A DNA stretch of 64,000 nucleotides from Sulfobacillus benefaciens (GCA_003023725.1 PXYT01000006.1:34526-98525), one strand, 5' to 3'; shown: positions 34,844-43,514, numbered from the stretch's first letter. A program made the numbers and translations. The notes: a model not told the origin generated them from the letters alone.

Positions 34844-35665
34844 GTGGAGAGTATAGTTTTCGGAATAGTCTGGATTGTGTTGTCGGCTATCGTTGAATGG
34901 CTGGCGAGAATACCCATTAGCCATGATCCGTTATATTATACGGCATCCAATATCGGTTTAATGGTTGAGCACGCCTTCGATTTCATCTTGGTGGTCCTAA
35001 TTCCGATTTTTGTGTTTGTGGTTCTGGGTTTTGTGTGGACGATGGTGCGATTCCGGGTGAAAAAGGGAGAAAAACCGCAATTGCCAAAACATTGGGCACG
35101 AAGTAACCGGTGGTTCGTAGGTGTCTGGGTTATCGGCAGTGTGGTGGTAAACCTGTTGTTTGTCCTTCATCCCACTACCACCGCCACGGAACACTTCTTT
35201 GCCCTGGAACAGCCTTCGGCTCCACAGAACCGCCATGCGGTCGTGGTAGATGTGACGGCAAGACAATGGGAATGGATTTTCAGTTATCCCCAGTACCATC
35301 TGACCCAAACTCTCAATGCGAATGGGCAGGACATGCTGGAGCTTCCGGTGAACCGGACCGTGAAACTGGTGCTGCGATCCTACGATCCCTTTCATACCTA
35401 TGATCAGTATGCCGATGTCATTCACAGTTTCTGGGTTCCTTCCTGGGGTATCAAGGAAGATGTTATTCCGGGAGAAACCAGAATTCTTTACATTAAGCCG
35501 ACGAAGATCACCTCCTTTGCCCAAAATCCCATGAGCCGCGTCCAATGCGCGGAAGTGTGCGGCCCGGGACATCCCTGGATGGAGGCACCGCTTAACGTGG
35601 TGAGTGCATCGGCATTTCAACACTGGATTGCCCAGCAACAAGCCTTGCAAAGCAGCAGCAGTTAA
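34844..35665 (+). CDS. coxB: Cytochrome c oxidase subunit II
   Basis: 273 aa. Two N-terminal membrane helices (about 42-66 and 90-108), then the CuA cupredoxin domain: first His in DVIHSFWVPSWGIKEDVIPG and the ligand cluster CAEVCGPGHPWM (C-x3-C-x3-H-x2-M). An aromatic WEWIF patch for electron entry precedes it. It has no fused cytochrome c domain, so a separate donor is needed, consistent with the cupredoxin next door. GTG 34844 follows AAGGGGTGAGG. Confidence 0.94.
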   Translation: MESIVFGIVWIVLSAIVEWLARIPISHDPLYYTASNIGLMVEHAFDFILVVLIPIFVFVVLGFVWTMVRFRVKKGEKPQLPKHWARSNRWFVGVWVIGSVVVNLLFVLHPTTTATEHFFALEQPSAPQNRHAVVVDVTARQWEWIFSYPQYHLTQTLNANGQDMLELPVNRTVKLVLRSYDPFHTYDQYADVIHSFWVPSWGIKEDVIPGETRILYIKPTKITSFAQNPMSRVQCAEVCGPGHPWMEAPLNVVSASAFQHWIAQQQALQSSSS

Positions 35666-35697
35666 TAGGTGAATTTTTAAACTAAGGAGGGATACTG

Positions 35698-37614
35698 TTG
35701 GCACAAACGCTGAGCACCCCGTCCTCGTCGCCGGATCTCAAGACGCACCGGGCTTCCATGCCCCCGGTATTGCGGGGATTTCTATGGGCGGCGGTGGGAT
35801 TTTTAGTTTTTAACATGGCGGTCGATATCGTGGATCCGTTTCGTGGTCATCCCTTTGTCACGGGGCCTTCAGCGACCTTGGGATGGGTTGGAGCATTGTT
35901 GGGTTGGCTTCTCGGAGTGGGTGCGTTTGAAGGAGTGGCTTTACCCTTGTTTGGGTATCCATCCCGGTGGCGGGAGAGGACAGTGGGTTGGCGACGGTAC
36001 TTTGAATACAGCACGGATCACAAAGTGATTGGATTGCAGTATCTGGGCTCTGCCATGGGAGGATTTCTCATCGCGGGCCTCGTTGCCCTGCTGATGCGCT
36101 GGGAATTGATGAGCGATCATCTCACGATTTTCCACTACCCCAGTAATTATCTGACGGCTGTCGGAATTCACGGGACGATTATGATGTTTTCCGTGGCCAA
36201 CGTGGCGCTTTTGGGCGGATTTGGCAATTACATGGTGCCTATTATGATAGGTTCCCGGGGCACGGCGTTCCCCAAATTGTCTGGTATTAGCGTGTGGCTG
36301 GTCCCTGCGGGGATTTTGACCGTTCTGTTCAGTCCGCTCTTGGGAGCATGGACGACGGGATGGAGGGGCTATCAGCCTCTGGCTTCTCAGGACCCCAATG
36401 GGATTCTCTTTTATTATCTGGGCGTCGCGGCTTTGACAACCTCGACCTTTATCGTGGCGCTCAACATGGTAACGACCATTATGTTCCGCCGTGCCCCGGG
36501 AATGACTTGGGGCCGTCTTCCCCTTTTTGCCTGGGGACAGGTGACAGTCGGTCTCTTGGTTCTTATCTGGATTCCGGAAATTCAGGCGACTTTTGTGATG
36601 GGGCTCTTGGAAAAGTTGGTGCCTTTCAACTTTTTTACGGCGACCGGGAGTGTATTGAGTTACCTTGAACTGTTCTGGATATTTGGGCATCCGGAAGTCT
36701 ACATGATCGCGGTGCCCGTGTTCGCGTTATGGAACGAAATCATTCCGGTTATGTCGCAAAAGTCCTTGTTTGCCCGCGAATGGGCGGTCATCGGACTGGT
36801 GTTTGTGATGCTTTTGTCGGGACTGGTGTGGGCACACCATCTCTTTACCAACATGCGAAACAGTGAGATCCTTCCCTTTGCTTTCTTTACCGAAATGATT
36901 TCCATTCCGACGGGATTTGCCTACATGGCCGGCATTGGAACGATGTGGAAGGGACACGTCCGGCTCACCACCCCCATGCTGCTTGTGCTGATGAGTATGT
37001 TCAATTTTCTAATTGGCGGCTTGACCGGCGTGTTTTTAGCGGACCCCATAGTCAATTTGCAGTTGCATGACACGTTTTGGGTTGTGGGCCATTTCCATTA
37101 TACCGTCATCGGCAGTATCGTATTCACGGGCCTTGCGGCAGTATACTATTGGCTTCCCAAGATGTCCGGGCGCATGTACAGCGAGTTCTGGGGAAAATTT
37201 CTGGCTATCACTCTTTTCATCTTTTTCAATGGAACGTTCAGCCAGTTCTTCCTTCTGGGCTTGCATGGCATGAACCGCTGGGTACCCGCATATCCCGCCT
37301 ATCTCCAGCCGATGAATTTTGAGGTTTCGATTTTCGCTTTCCTATTGGGTTTTGCATTTGTCGGTCATTTTGTTCACATTATCTGGGCGTGGAGAAAGGG
37401 CGCAAAAGCTCCCGATAACCCGTGGCAGGCGAGAACTCCCGAGTGGTTCACCTCATCTCCCCCTCCTCGAGAGAACTTTCCGGTTCAACCCGAGATCGTG
37501 TCCAGCTTATATATTTATGGGGCTGAACAGCCAGTATCCGTTCACATGAGCGCGGAACAGGAATTGGCTGCGGCAAGGGATTCCGGCGAAGGAGGCGAAT
37601 ATCCCCATGGCTAG
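35698..37614 (+). CDS. coxA: Cytochrome c oxidase subunit I (haem-copper, A-type)
   Basis: 638 aa catalytic subunit that reduces O2 to water and pumps protons. Ligands: H in GIHGTIMMFS (low-spin haem), FGHPEVYMIAVPVF (CuB His and cross-linked Tyr, the A-type signature), HHLF (CuB) and HDTFWVVGHFHYTV (haem a3 and haem a). The N-terminal 95 residues, with about two extra membrane helices before YFEYSTDHKVIGLQYLG, are not in standard subunit I. TTG 35698 has AAGGAGGG upstream. Overlaps subunit III by 8 bases. Confidence 0.95.
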   Translation: MAQTLSTPSSSPDLKTHRASMPPVLRGFLWAAVGFLVFNMAVDIVDPFRGHPFVTGPSATLGWVGALLGWLLGVGAFEGVALPLFGYPSRWRERTVGWRRYFEYSTDHKVIGLQYLGSAMGGFLIAGLVALLMRWELMSDHLTIFHYPSNYLTAVGIHGTIMMFSVANVALLGGFGNYMVPIMIGSRGTAFPKLSGISVWLVPAGILTVLFSPLLGAWTTGWRGYQPLASQDPNGILFYYLGVAALTTSTFIVALNMVTTIMFRRAPGMTWGRLPLFAWGQVTVGLLVLIWIPEIQATFVMGLLEKLVPFNFFTATGSVLSYLELFWIFGHPEVYMIAVPVFALWNEIIPVMSQKSLFAREWAVIGLVFVMLLSGLVWAHHLFTNMRNSEILPFAFFTEMISIPTGFAYMAGIGTMWKGHVRLTTPMLLVLMSMFNFLIGGLTGVFLADPIVNLQLHDTFWVVGHFHYTVIGSIVFTGLAAVYYWLPKMSGRMYSEFWGKFLAITLFIFFNGTFSQFFLLGLHGMNRWVPAYPAYLQPMNFEVSIFAFLLGFAFVGHFVHIIWAWRKGAKAPDNPWQARTPEWFTSSPPPRENFPVQPEIVSSLYIYGAEQPVSVHMSAEQELAAARDSGEGGEYPHG

Positions 37615-38176
37615 TCGAAATTTGGCATCCACGACAGAGACGATAGAAAAAAATCCCGTATTGCGGCGTAAAATGAACCGCTTTGGGATGAGTGTCTTCA
37701 TTCTGAGTCAGCTGGTGCCGTTAGTCGTGCTCATTGATATGCGGTATCTTTTCGTGGGAACTTACGTGTCCCCGCGAGCCAGTCAGGCGATTGCCCTTAT
37801 TGCCGCTGTGTTTATGCTGGCCTCCCTGGTGGTGGCATGGACAGTGAAGAGTGGGGCGGCTCACGGCGAAAACCGGACCCCGCGCTTAAAGTTGGCGGGT
37901 TTGCTTGGCGTGCTTGCCTTGCTGGTCACCTTTTATCAGTGGTCGCTCAGGCTGTCTCCCACTACAGGCCGGTTTGGTGAAGTGTACTACACGATGACGG
38001 GATTTGCCGTATTTTACGCCGTGGTGGGGCTCGTGGGACTTTTGTCGGCATTGTCGCGGGCCCGCTTCGTTGATTCCGCCAGTGACGATCACTGGCACGT
38101 GGAAGCGGTGTCCTACCTGTGGTCGGGTATTGCGGTTATCTGGATCGTGACCTATATCACGTTGTTTTGGGTTTAG
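37607..38176 (+). CDS. coxC: Cytochrome c oxidase subunit III-like protein
   Basis: 189 aa with five hydrophobic segments. Starts with a soluble 30-residue tip, then FGMSVFILSQLVPLVVLIDM. The last helix YLWSGIAVIWIVTYITLFWV with upstream HWHVEAVSYLW matches the C-terminal signature of subunit III/CyoC proteins. The short length fits the bacterial five-helix form. It overlaps the subunit I stop, so the two are translationally coupled. Confidence 0.85.
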   Translation: MASRNLASTTETIEKNPVLRRKMNRFGMSVFILSQLVPLVVLIDMRYLFVGTYVSPRASQAIALIAAVFMLASLVVAWTVKSGAAHGENRTPRLKLAGLLGVLALLVTFYQWSLRLSPTTGRFGEVYYTMTGFAVFYAVVGLVGLLSALSRARFVDSASDDHWHVEAVSYLWSGIAVIWIVTYITLFWV

Positions 38177-38198
38177 TAATAGAGAAAGGAGACGTGCC

Positions 38199-38399
38199 AT
38201 GCGTCCATTTTTCCCCAGTTTGCCGTTGAAAATCCCTTATAGTCCCGGTATCTCCCACTGGTGGGATCCGATGTGGTGGATCTTTCAGATTGTCGTGATG
38301 TCTTTTTTGTTGTTGTCCCTCCGCAAGGTCGCAATGGATATTGACCGCGCGCGTGAGGACGACAGACCATCTTCTTCATCCGGGCACAATACGCATTAA
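38199..38399 (+). CDS. Small oxidase-associated membrane protein
   Basis: 66 aa, one membrane helix (WWIFQIVVMSFLLLSLRKVA) and a charged, Ser-rich tail. A good ribosome site (AAAGGAGA) precedes the ATG and it lies 22 bases behind subunit III. Its size and place fit a subunit IV-like accessory protein, but no sequence signature is recognised. Confidence 0.65.
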   Translation: MRPFFPSLPLKIPYSPGISHWWDPMWWIFQIVVMSFLLLSLRKVAMDIDRAREDDRPSSSSGHNTH

Positions 38400-38452
38400 A
38401 AGCGTTACAATACTGGACAAGGTGAACAAGTTCTGATGAAGGAGAATAGGCC

Positions 38453-39829
38453 GTGAAAGACAACCTTGATGCACGCAAGACAAGATGGACCAAAGAGGGA
38501 GTGTTGGAAGCAATCCACAACCGGGTCGAGAAGAATCTTCCTCTCAATTCCTTTGCCGTGCGTCAGGACAATGAGGCTTTATGGCAGGCTGCCAAGCGTT
38601 ATTGCGGGGGATGGGCTTCTGCTCTGAAGGAGGCCGGGGTGACGGGTAACCGGCGATGTTCGGATACACCCCGTGCTCGCCCGGGGTCGTGGTCCCGCGA
38701 GATCATTCTCGCCAGAATTCAGGAATATCGCGATCAGGGCGCATCCTTAGGGGCCCATCAGATGCAAAAGGTCGATAATCGTTTAGTGTCCGCTGCCGGC
38801 TACTATTTCGGTTCATGGGCCAGGGCTCTCGAAGCCGCCGGCGTCAATCCTGACGCCGTGCGGTCTTCTGTTCCCTGGACACGGGATCGGGTTGTAATGC
38901 TGATTCAAGACGCCAAAAAATCAGGAGCGGATCTTGCGGACCGATCCATTCGTTTTTGGAACCGGGCCTTATACCGGGCGGCCTGTGATCATTTTGGAAC
39001 ATGGGAGCAGGCGGTACAAGCGGCGTTAAAGGAGAATGTTCAAGAGGCCCGGTGGAATCCGGACCGAATTCGAAAATTGGTTAAGGACTACGTGGCGCAC
39101 GGATTTTCCGTGAATGAGGCCTTGCGCTATCATCCCCGATTGTCCCGTGCCATTATTCATCACTACGGCAGCATCGAAAATTTGATCCGTGTCTTGGGTC
39201 TCCCCAACACCGTCTCAAATGCCTCTTTCCATGGTGATCAAGCTGTTTTACTCAGAGCCTGGCGCACCGACAAGGGATTGGCGCCGGAGGCATTGGCTCA
39301 GATTCTGGATGTTTCTCCTTATTGGGTTGAAGCTTATGAAAACGGGAAAATGGCCGTGCCGTGGAACATATTTTGGCACTGGGCGGCAATTTGCGGCAAG
39401 AGAAGAGATGCTTTGAGGCAATTTTTGCCTAAACCGACCGGGATCAAAAGCCGGGGAAGCTATGCCTTGTCGGTTGCGGCGCATAGGCCGGGCATGCCTT
39501 TTGCGAGCAACAGTGCGTGTTTTGTGGTCGATTCGTCGGGAACCATCCGTCACTGGAACAAAAATTTGTCGAGAATCACTGGCATTGAGGCGCGGGACAG
39601 TGAGGGGCTTCGTTGCACCGAAATTGTGCGAACGTATTTGAGTGCCGCCGATCCCTATTGTGGTGAAAGCTGTCCCATGAAAAGCCGGCCGCTAGGCGAG
39701 AGACCTCCGGAGGTTCACTGGCAGAACCCCCAGGGATTTTTGGTCCGCATGCATATGATTACAGACAAGGAGGGATGGACGACTCACTGGATAGAACCGG
39801 TAAGCGCGAACGGCGGGAACCTGGGATAA
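38453..39829 (+). CDS. Regulator with four HNH-associated repeats, XRE HTH and cysteine-PAS domain
   Basis: 458 aa. Four degenerate repeats of about 60 residues open with Trp at 12, 80, 142 and 201 (RWTKEGVLEAI, SWSREIILARI, PWTRDRVVMLI, RWNPDRIRKLV) and close with a YFGSWARALEAAGV-type motif. This is the pattern of the homing-endonuclease-associated repeat, thought to bind DNA. Residues about 265-315 form an XRE-like helix-turn-helix (LAPEALAQILDVSPYWVEAY). Residues about 350-450 form a PAS domain (ACFVVDSSGTIRHWNKN) with C388, C403 and C407 in the spacing C-x14-C-x3-C-P. No nuclease motif is present. It starts 54 bases after the oxidase operon, ribosome site AAGGAGAA. Likely a redox-responsive transcription factor, by inference. 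Confidence 0.75.
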   Translation: MKDNLDARKTRWTKEGVLEAIHNRVEKNLPLNSFAVRQDNEALWQAAKRYCGGWASALKEAGVTGNRRCSDTPRARPGSWSREIILARIQEYRDQGASLGAHQMQKVDNRLVSAAGYYFGSWARALEAAGVNPDAVRSSVPWTRDRVVMLIQDAKKSGADLADRSIRFWNRALYRAACDHFGTWEQAVQAALKENVQEARWNPDRIRKLVKDYVAHGFSVNEALRYHPRLSRAIIHHYGSIENLIRVLGLPNTVSNASFHGDQAVLLRAWRTDKGLAPEALAQILDVSPYWVEAYENGKMAVPWNIFWHWAAICGKRRDALRQFLPKPTGIKSRGSYALSVAAHRPGMPFASNSACFVVDSSGTIRHWNKNLSRITGIEARDSEGLRCTEIVRTYLSAADPYCGESCPMKSRPLGERPPEVHWQNPQGFLVRMHMITDKEGWTTHWIEPVSANGGNLG

Positions 39830-39838
39830 AACGATTCA

Positions 39839-39847
39839 TGGTATAAT
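39839..39847 (+). promoter_or_regulatory. Extended -10 promoter element
   Basis: TGGTATAAT (TGnTATAAT) 9 bases after the preceding stop and 55 bases before the GTG of the next regulator. No -35 hexamer is evident, as is common for extended -10 promoters. Confidence 0.55.
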
Positions 39848-39902
39848 AAGAAACATCGGTTATCCGCAATCAAACTTTCAGTGAGTGAGGCACGGACAAA
39901 TA

Positions 39903-40436
39903 GTGATAAAAAGTAATGCGCCCCATTTCATGGTCGATGAGAACTGGCGCATTAGCGCTTGCGACGACACGCTGGCCGGTTGGATGGGGAAATCTCCAAC
40001 TGACGTTATCGGGCAACAGTGTTTTGATATTGTGGATGGGTACAATTTGGACGGTTCGCCATTCTGTCGGCCGCAGTGCCCCTTGCAGGAGGCTATCAGC
40101 AGGTCGTTGGCGGTTGATCCTGTGATGGTGTTGAATCATGGCCAACCAGGGCACCGGGTTGTCCGAATGCAGTACGTGATCATGGACAATCCGTTTAGAA
40201 TTTTGCACATCGTCCGTTCCCTCGACGAGGCCCGAAAGCCGTCTCGGCCTCTTACTCCTAACCAGTTGCAACTCGTGCAAGCCCTGGCTTTGGGGATGAC
40301 TCACCGGCAAATTGCGGAAAAGCGCAATGTGGCCTTGAGTACGGTAACAACCCAGCTGAAACGGATCCGGCGAACCTTGTCGTGCTCATCCGATACCAGT
40401 TTAATCAAGTGGTACTGGAATCAGGATCATCGTTAG
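39903..40436 (+). CDS. Cysteine-PAS LuxR-type regulator (forward copy)
   Basis: 177 aa from the GTG at 39903 (GAGG lies 12 bases upstream, and a GTG at 39885 would add 6 residues). Residues 5-110 are a PAS domain (HFMVDENWRISACDD) with C40, C55 and C59 in the spacing C-x14-C-x3-C-P. Residues about 122-175 are a LuxR/GerE helix-turn-helix (LTPNQLQLVQALALGMTHRQ, then LSTVTTQLKRIRRTL). There is no receiver domain or membrane segment, so it is a one-component sensor. Its last 32 bases overlap the end of the convergent homologue. Beside the oxidase genes, a redox or oxygen signal is plausible but not proven. Confidence 0.8.
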   Translation: MIKSNAPHFMVDENWRISACDDTLAGWMGKSPTDVIGQQCFDIVDGYNLDGSPFCRPQCPLQEAISRSLAVDPVMVLNHGQPGHRVVRMQYVIMDNPFRILHIVRSLDEARKPSRPLTPNQLQLVQALALGMTHRQIAEKRNVALSTVTTQLKRIRRTLSCSSDTSLIKWYWNQDHR

Positions 40437-40983
40437 GAGGTCCCTTGCCTCCGGACTGCATGCGAATAAAGTAGGTCAATGCCTGCCTTTCCGTAGGAAC
40501 ATCCCACATGTCACAAACACGGCGGATATGGGTATTGACGGTACTGAGCGCAATATTTAGGGCGTGGGCAATGTCAATGCGCGTCATGCCTTGGCTGAGC
40601 AGAGAAAAAATTTGATGTTGCCGCGGAGTCAAGGGGTTAGGCGGAATGAAATCCCGGTTTACCGGATGAATCCAGTGGACGATGGTTAACGGGTTCTCCC
40701 ATAGTGCGAAGTGCACTTGTACCAGTTGCTGCCCCGTAAACTGCGTGGGGACCACGACGATCAAGGGTTGTTCTAAATGTTCGGTGTCGTGAGACTGAAT
40801 CAGAGGACAAAGAGCCTGACAGAAGTTAAGTCCCGTGACAGACCGGGCGCGAAATACGTCAAAGCACGGTTGATGAAGGGTTTGCTGAGGCGCCAGCCCC
40901 ATGAAAAGCGCCATGGCATCATTCCAGTGCTCAATTTTTAGGTGGCGGTCCACCACAAAACAGGCGCCGCTACTCCATATCAT
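40405..40983 (-). CDS. Cysteine-PAS LuxR-type regulator (reverse copy)
   Basis: 192 aa. The ATG at 40983 follows GGGGGGAA on its strand, and an upstream TTG would add 5 residues. The PAS domain starts ACFVVDRHLKIEHWNDAM and has C40, C55 and C59 at the same positions as the forward copy (C-x14-C-x3-C-P). A LuxR/GerE helix-turn-helix follows at about 123-170 (LTPRQHQIFSLLSQGMTRID, then LSTVNTHIRRVCDM). Sequence outside the motifs differs strongly from the forward copy, so this is not a recent duplication. It is convergent with it and overlaps by 32 bases. Confidence 0.8.
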   Translation of the reverse strand: MIWSSGACFVVDRHLKIEHWNDAMALFMGLAPQQTLHQPCFDVFRARSVTGLNFCQALCPLIQSHDTEHLEQPLIVVVPTQFTGQQLVQVHFALWENPLTIVHWIHPVNRDFIPPNPLTPRQHQIFSLLSQGMTRIDIAHALNIALSTVNTHIRRVCDMWDVPTERQALTYFIRMQSGGKGPPNDDPDSSTT

Positions 40984-41321
40984 CGTTGTTCCCCCCAAAA
41001 TTCCGCTCCAAGAATGCCGTGAAGGATCTTGTTTCTTTAACAGCCGAGTCTTAGCCCTCTTTTCGGAATCGGGGAGTATGCCCTAGCCACACACCTCTGG
41101 TTAATCGATAGTGGAGAAAGAAGCTCTCGGTTCTTTTGTTCCGAATTTTATTATAACGGTCAAAACCGGCTGAGGGCAACGGTTGTGCCAGGAAAAGCGT
41201 CCGGGACTGTGTTTGGTCACCCTGAAAACTATTCCCCAAAAACGGCCCTGGGAAAGAGGATTTCTCAGAACGGGGCCGAATAGCGTTAATATGATAATTT
41301 TCCTTGCAAGGAGGGGGCGAG
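40984..41321. other. Intergenic region between the reverse regulator and the EAL gene
   Basis: About 340 bases that must hold divergent promoters. A TATGAT lies at 41291-41296, before the EAL gene, without a clear -35. Nothing else recognised. Confidence 0.4.
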
Positions 41322-42053
41322 ATGGGTACACATTTGTGGGCCGCTCTTCAGCCGGTGGTTGATTTAACCAACGGAGCGGTTGTGGGCCATGAATCCCTGC
41401 TTCGGGGAGGTTCCGGAACTGACTGGGAGTTTCCCGCAGTGCTATTTGCCAAAGCGGACAAGCTGGGAAACCGGGTAACGCTTGAGGCCATTGCGCGCGA
41501 TCTTGGCTTGCGCCGATTGGGTGACTTGCCCGCCGATCAGAAGCTTTTTCTCAATATTGATGCCCGAAATCTTGAGATGCCGCCCATGCCGGGACACCGG
41601 GACGTTGAACCTCGGCGCGTGGTTTTGGAAATATCCGAACAGCAGCCGATTCTGACCAATCCCCGGCTCATGCGTCAGGTCACACGGTGGCGGAGTCAGG
41701 GTCACGTCATTGCTCTGGATGATTATGGTTCAGGATATATGGGAATCGGAGCCATCTTGATGCTGAAACCCGAGATCCTTAAAGCGGACCGGGCTTTGAT
41801 AGCTGATATTGATCAGGATTCACGGCGTCAGGTGATATTGAAACATTTGGTCAGCATGTGCCACCAGCTGAATGTGACGTTAATCGCCGAGGGAATCGAA
41901 ACACCTGGCGAACTGAGTTTTCTTCGTAGTATCAAAGTGCAGTACGGTCAAGGATTTCTATTGGGCCGTCCCCAAAAAGACCCCGTCAACGAGGTCCCCG
42001 AGATGTTTTTTGTCTCTCCCTATTCCCAATCTTTGGCCAAGGCCAAAGGATAA
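41322..42053 (+). CDS. EAL-domain c-di-GMP phosphodiesterase
   Basis: 243 aa, a stand-alone EAL domain. It hydrolyses c-di-GMP to pGpG. Catalytic pattern complete by eye: GHESLLRG (ESL variant of EAL), LFLNID, LEISE, DDYGSGY with the metal-binding Asp pair, K in LKADR, AEGIET, and YGQGFLLGRP. No sensor domain. ATG 41322 is preceded by AAGGAGGGGG. With the globin-coupled cyclase at 23942 it makes both halves of a c-di-GMP circuit present in the window. Confidence 0.92.
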   Translation: MGTHLWAALQPVVDLTNGAVVGHESLLRGGSGTDWEFPAVLFAKADKLGNRVTLEAIARDLGLRRLGDLPADQKLFLNIDARNLEMPPMPGHRDVEPRRVVLEISEQQPILTNPRLMRQVTRWRSQGHVIALDDYGSGYMGIGAILMLKPEILKADRALIADIDQDSRRQVILKHLVSMCHQLNVTLIAEGIETPGELSFLRSIKVQYGQGFLLGRPQKDPVNEVPEMFFVSPYSQSLAKAKG

Positions 42054-42449
42054 AAGAAGCCTCGGAGTACATGGGATAGCCTCTCAATCTTGTGGCCAAA
42101 ACCCGTCACAGGGTGTGCTTGCCGGTTCTTAGCGCCTGCTGAAAGGATGGTAGCCCTGCCAGACAGAGTGGGATGATGTCGCAAAAACCTTTGCCGTGCT
42201 CCAATCACCTGATTGCAGGGCGAAAACGTTTTAGGCCCAAATGCTGCCAGATCATCTTCATTCCCGACTTATGGCGCCGCTCGGCCAGGAGGCTCGGAAT
42301 CTAACCGTCCGGGCTCCAGACGACATTTTTTGGTTGGCGGCTGCCTTCGGCCGAGGGCGCTTTGTCCCGAATACCGGGAATTGCGTGCCCCTATGGCGCT
42401 ACACAGGATGATGACTCTGACGTTCCGCATGGAATTTTGCTGTCCACCG
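42054..42449. other. Intergenic region between convergent EAL and LuxR genes
   Basis: About 400 bases with no gene and no clear bidirectional terminator. Several small overlapping frames look like noise. Confidence 0.4.
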
Positions 42450-43313
42450 TCATAAGAGGCCACAATTTTTGGCCCATTGCAACGCTTCTTGCTTGCTGTG
42501 GGCATCGGCCTTGCGGTAGATACTGGCGACATGTGCTCGTACGGTGCCGGGACTGACTTGAAGAATGTGGGCAATGGTCCGGTACGAATAGTCCTGGGCG
42601 ATGAGGACCAGAACTTCTTGTTCGCGTGGAGTCAAAAGAGAAGGCGGTGAAGCGGATGTCGTCGCGAGACATTGTTTCAACGCCAACGCAAGCTGATGAG
42701 ACTGTTCCTTCACGCGTTGTCCGTCACCCCCAAGAATTTCGTAGACCAAAGGCTGGGCTGTATCGGCGTGCAAGGTACTCACTAATTCGCTCATGGCCAG
42801 TACGGTATTGTCGTACAGTTGTTGAAGTTTTCGGTGACTGTCACTAAGTTGGCGAATGAGATATCCAAAAAGACCGGCAACGACCAGAGTGAGACCCATG
42901 AGCACGGGCCAGTTTGGATGCGGAAATGTGTGCATCAAGCGATGGAGAGACCACATCCGGAACGCAATCATTAAAAGGCCCAAGCCAACCAGTTTGACGT
43001 TGATGGTCGCGAACCAATATGCGCCTTCGGCAATGGCAATGGGCGCAAGGATGAGACCGGGAATGTTCGGACTCGATATATAGAGAATGTAGAAGGCCAG
43101 AGCATAGAGTCCGTCACGAACACAGGAATTGGTGACGGCTGTGCCGCGGCGCAGTTTCCACAAACACCAGAGCACATCGACCAGAGCCAAACACCCAATT
43201 CCTAAGGCCGGCCAGGCATTGCCCTGGGCATTGACCAGTTCGGCGAAGCAAAGAATGGGTACAATCAACCGGAGACTCAGCAGTACCTTTGGAGGATCTA
43301 AACTGTAGTACAT
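42450..43313 (-). CDS. Membrane-bound LuxR-type regulator
   Basis: 287 aa from the ATG at 43313 (AGAGGT 5 bases upstream). ATG or TTG codons up to 43352 are alternatives. Six hydrophobic segments occupy roughly residues 10-165. A helical linker (QLSDSHRKLQQLYDNTVLAM) follows and then a C-terminal GerE helix-turn-helix (SLLTPREQEVLVLIAQDYSY, then VSPGTVRAHVASIYRK). No receiver or kinase domain, so a membrane one-component regulator. The membrane part resembles histidine-kinase-like sensor regions, and the ligand is unknown. Divergent from the propeller gene at 43515. Confidence 0.8.
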   Translation of the reverse strand: MYYSLDPPKVLLSLRLIVPILCFAELVNAQGNAWPALGIGCLALVDVLWCLWKLRRGTAVTNSCVRDGLYALAFYILYISSPNIPGLILAPIAIAEGAYWFATINVKLVGLGLLMIAFRMWSLHRLMHTFPHPNWPVLMGLTLVVAGLFGYLIRQLSDSHRKLQQLYDNTVLAMSELVSTLHADTAQPLVYEILGGDGQRVKEQSHQLALALKQCLATTSASPPSLLTPREQEVLVLIAQDYSYRTIAHILQVSPGTVRAHVASIYRKADAHSKQEALQWAKNCGLL

Positions 43314-43514
43314 GTGACCTCTGTTCTCCATTTCCTTTGACAAGTTAGGCAATTCTGTAAATGGCGACTAGTTATTTTTTATTATCGTTGAAATTGAGAG
43401 AATTTCAAGACGTTCCGGGGATCTTAGCAAAAATAAGACAGCGTCCGATAGTAAACAACACGCTTGCCTTAGTACATTGATGGCGCAAGCAATCATGAGA
43501 ATGAGGTGAGCAGA

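Noticed and set aside
38453..39829. Homing endonuclease
   Set aside because: Only the associated repeats are present. No HNH, LAGLIDADG or GIY-YIG catalytic motif can be found.
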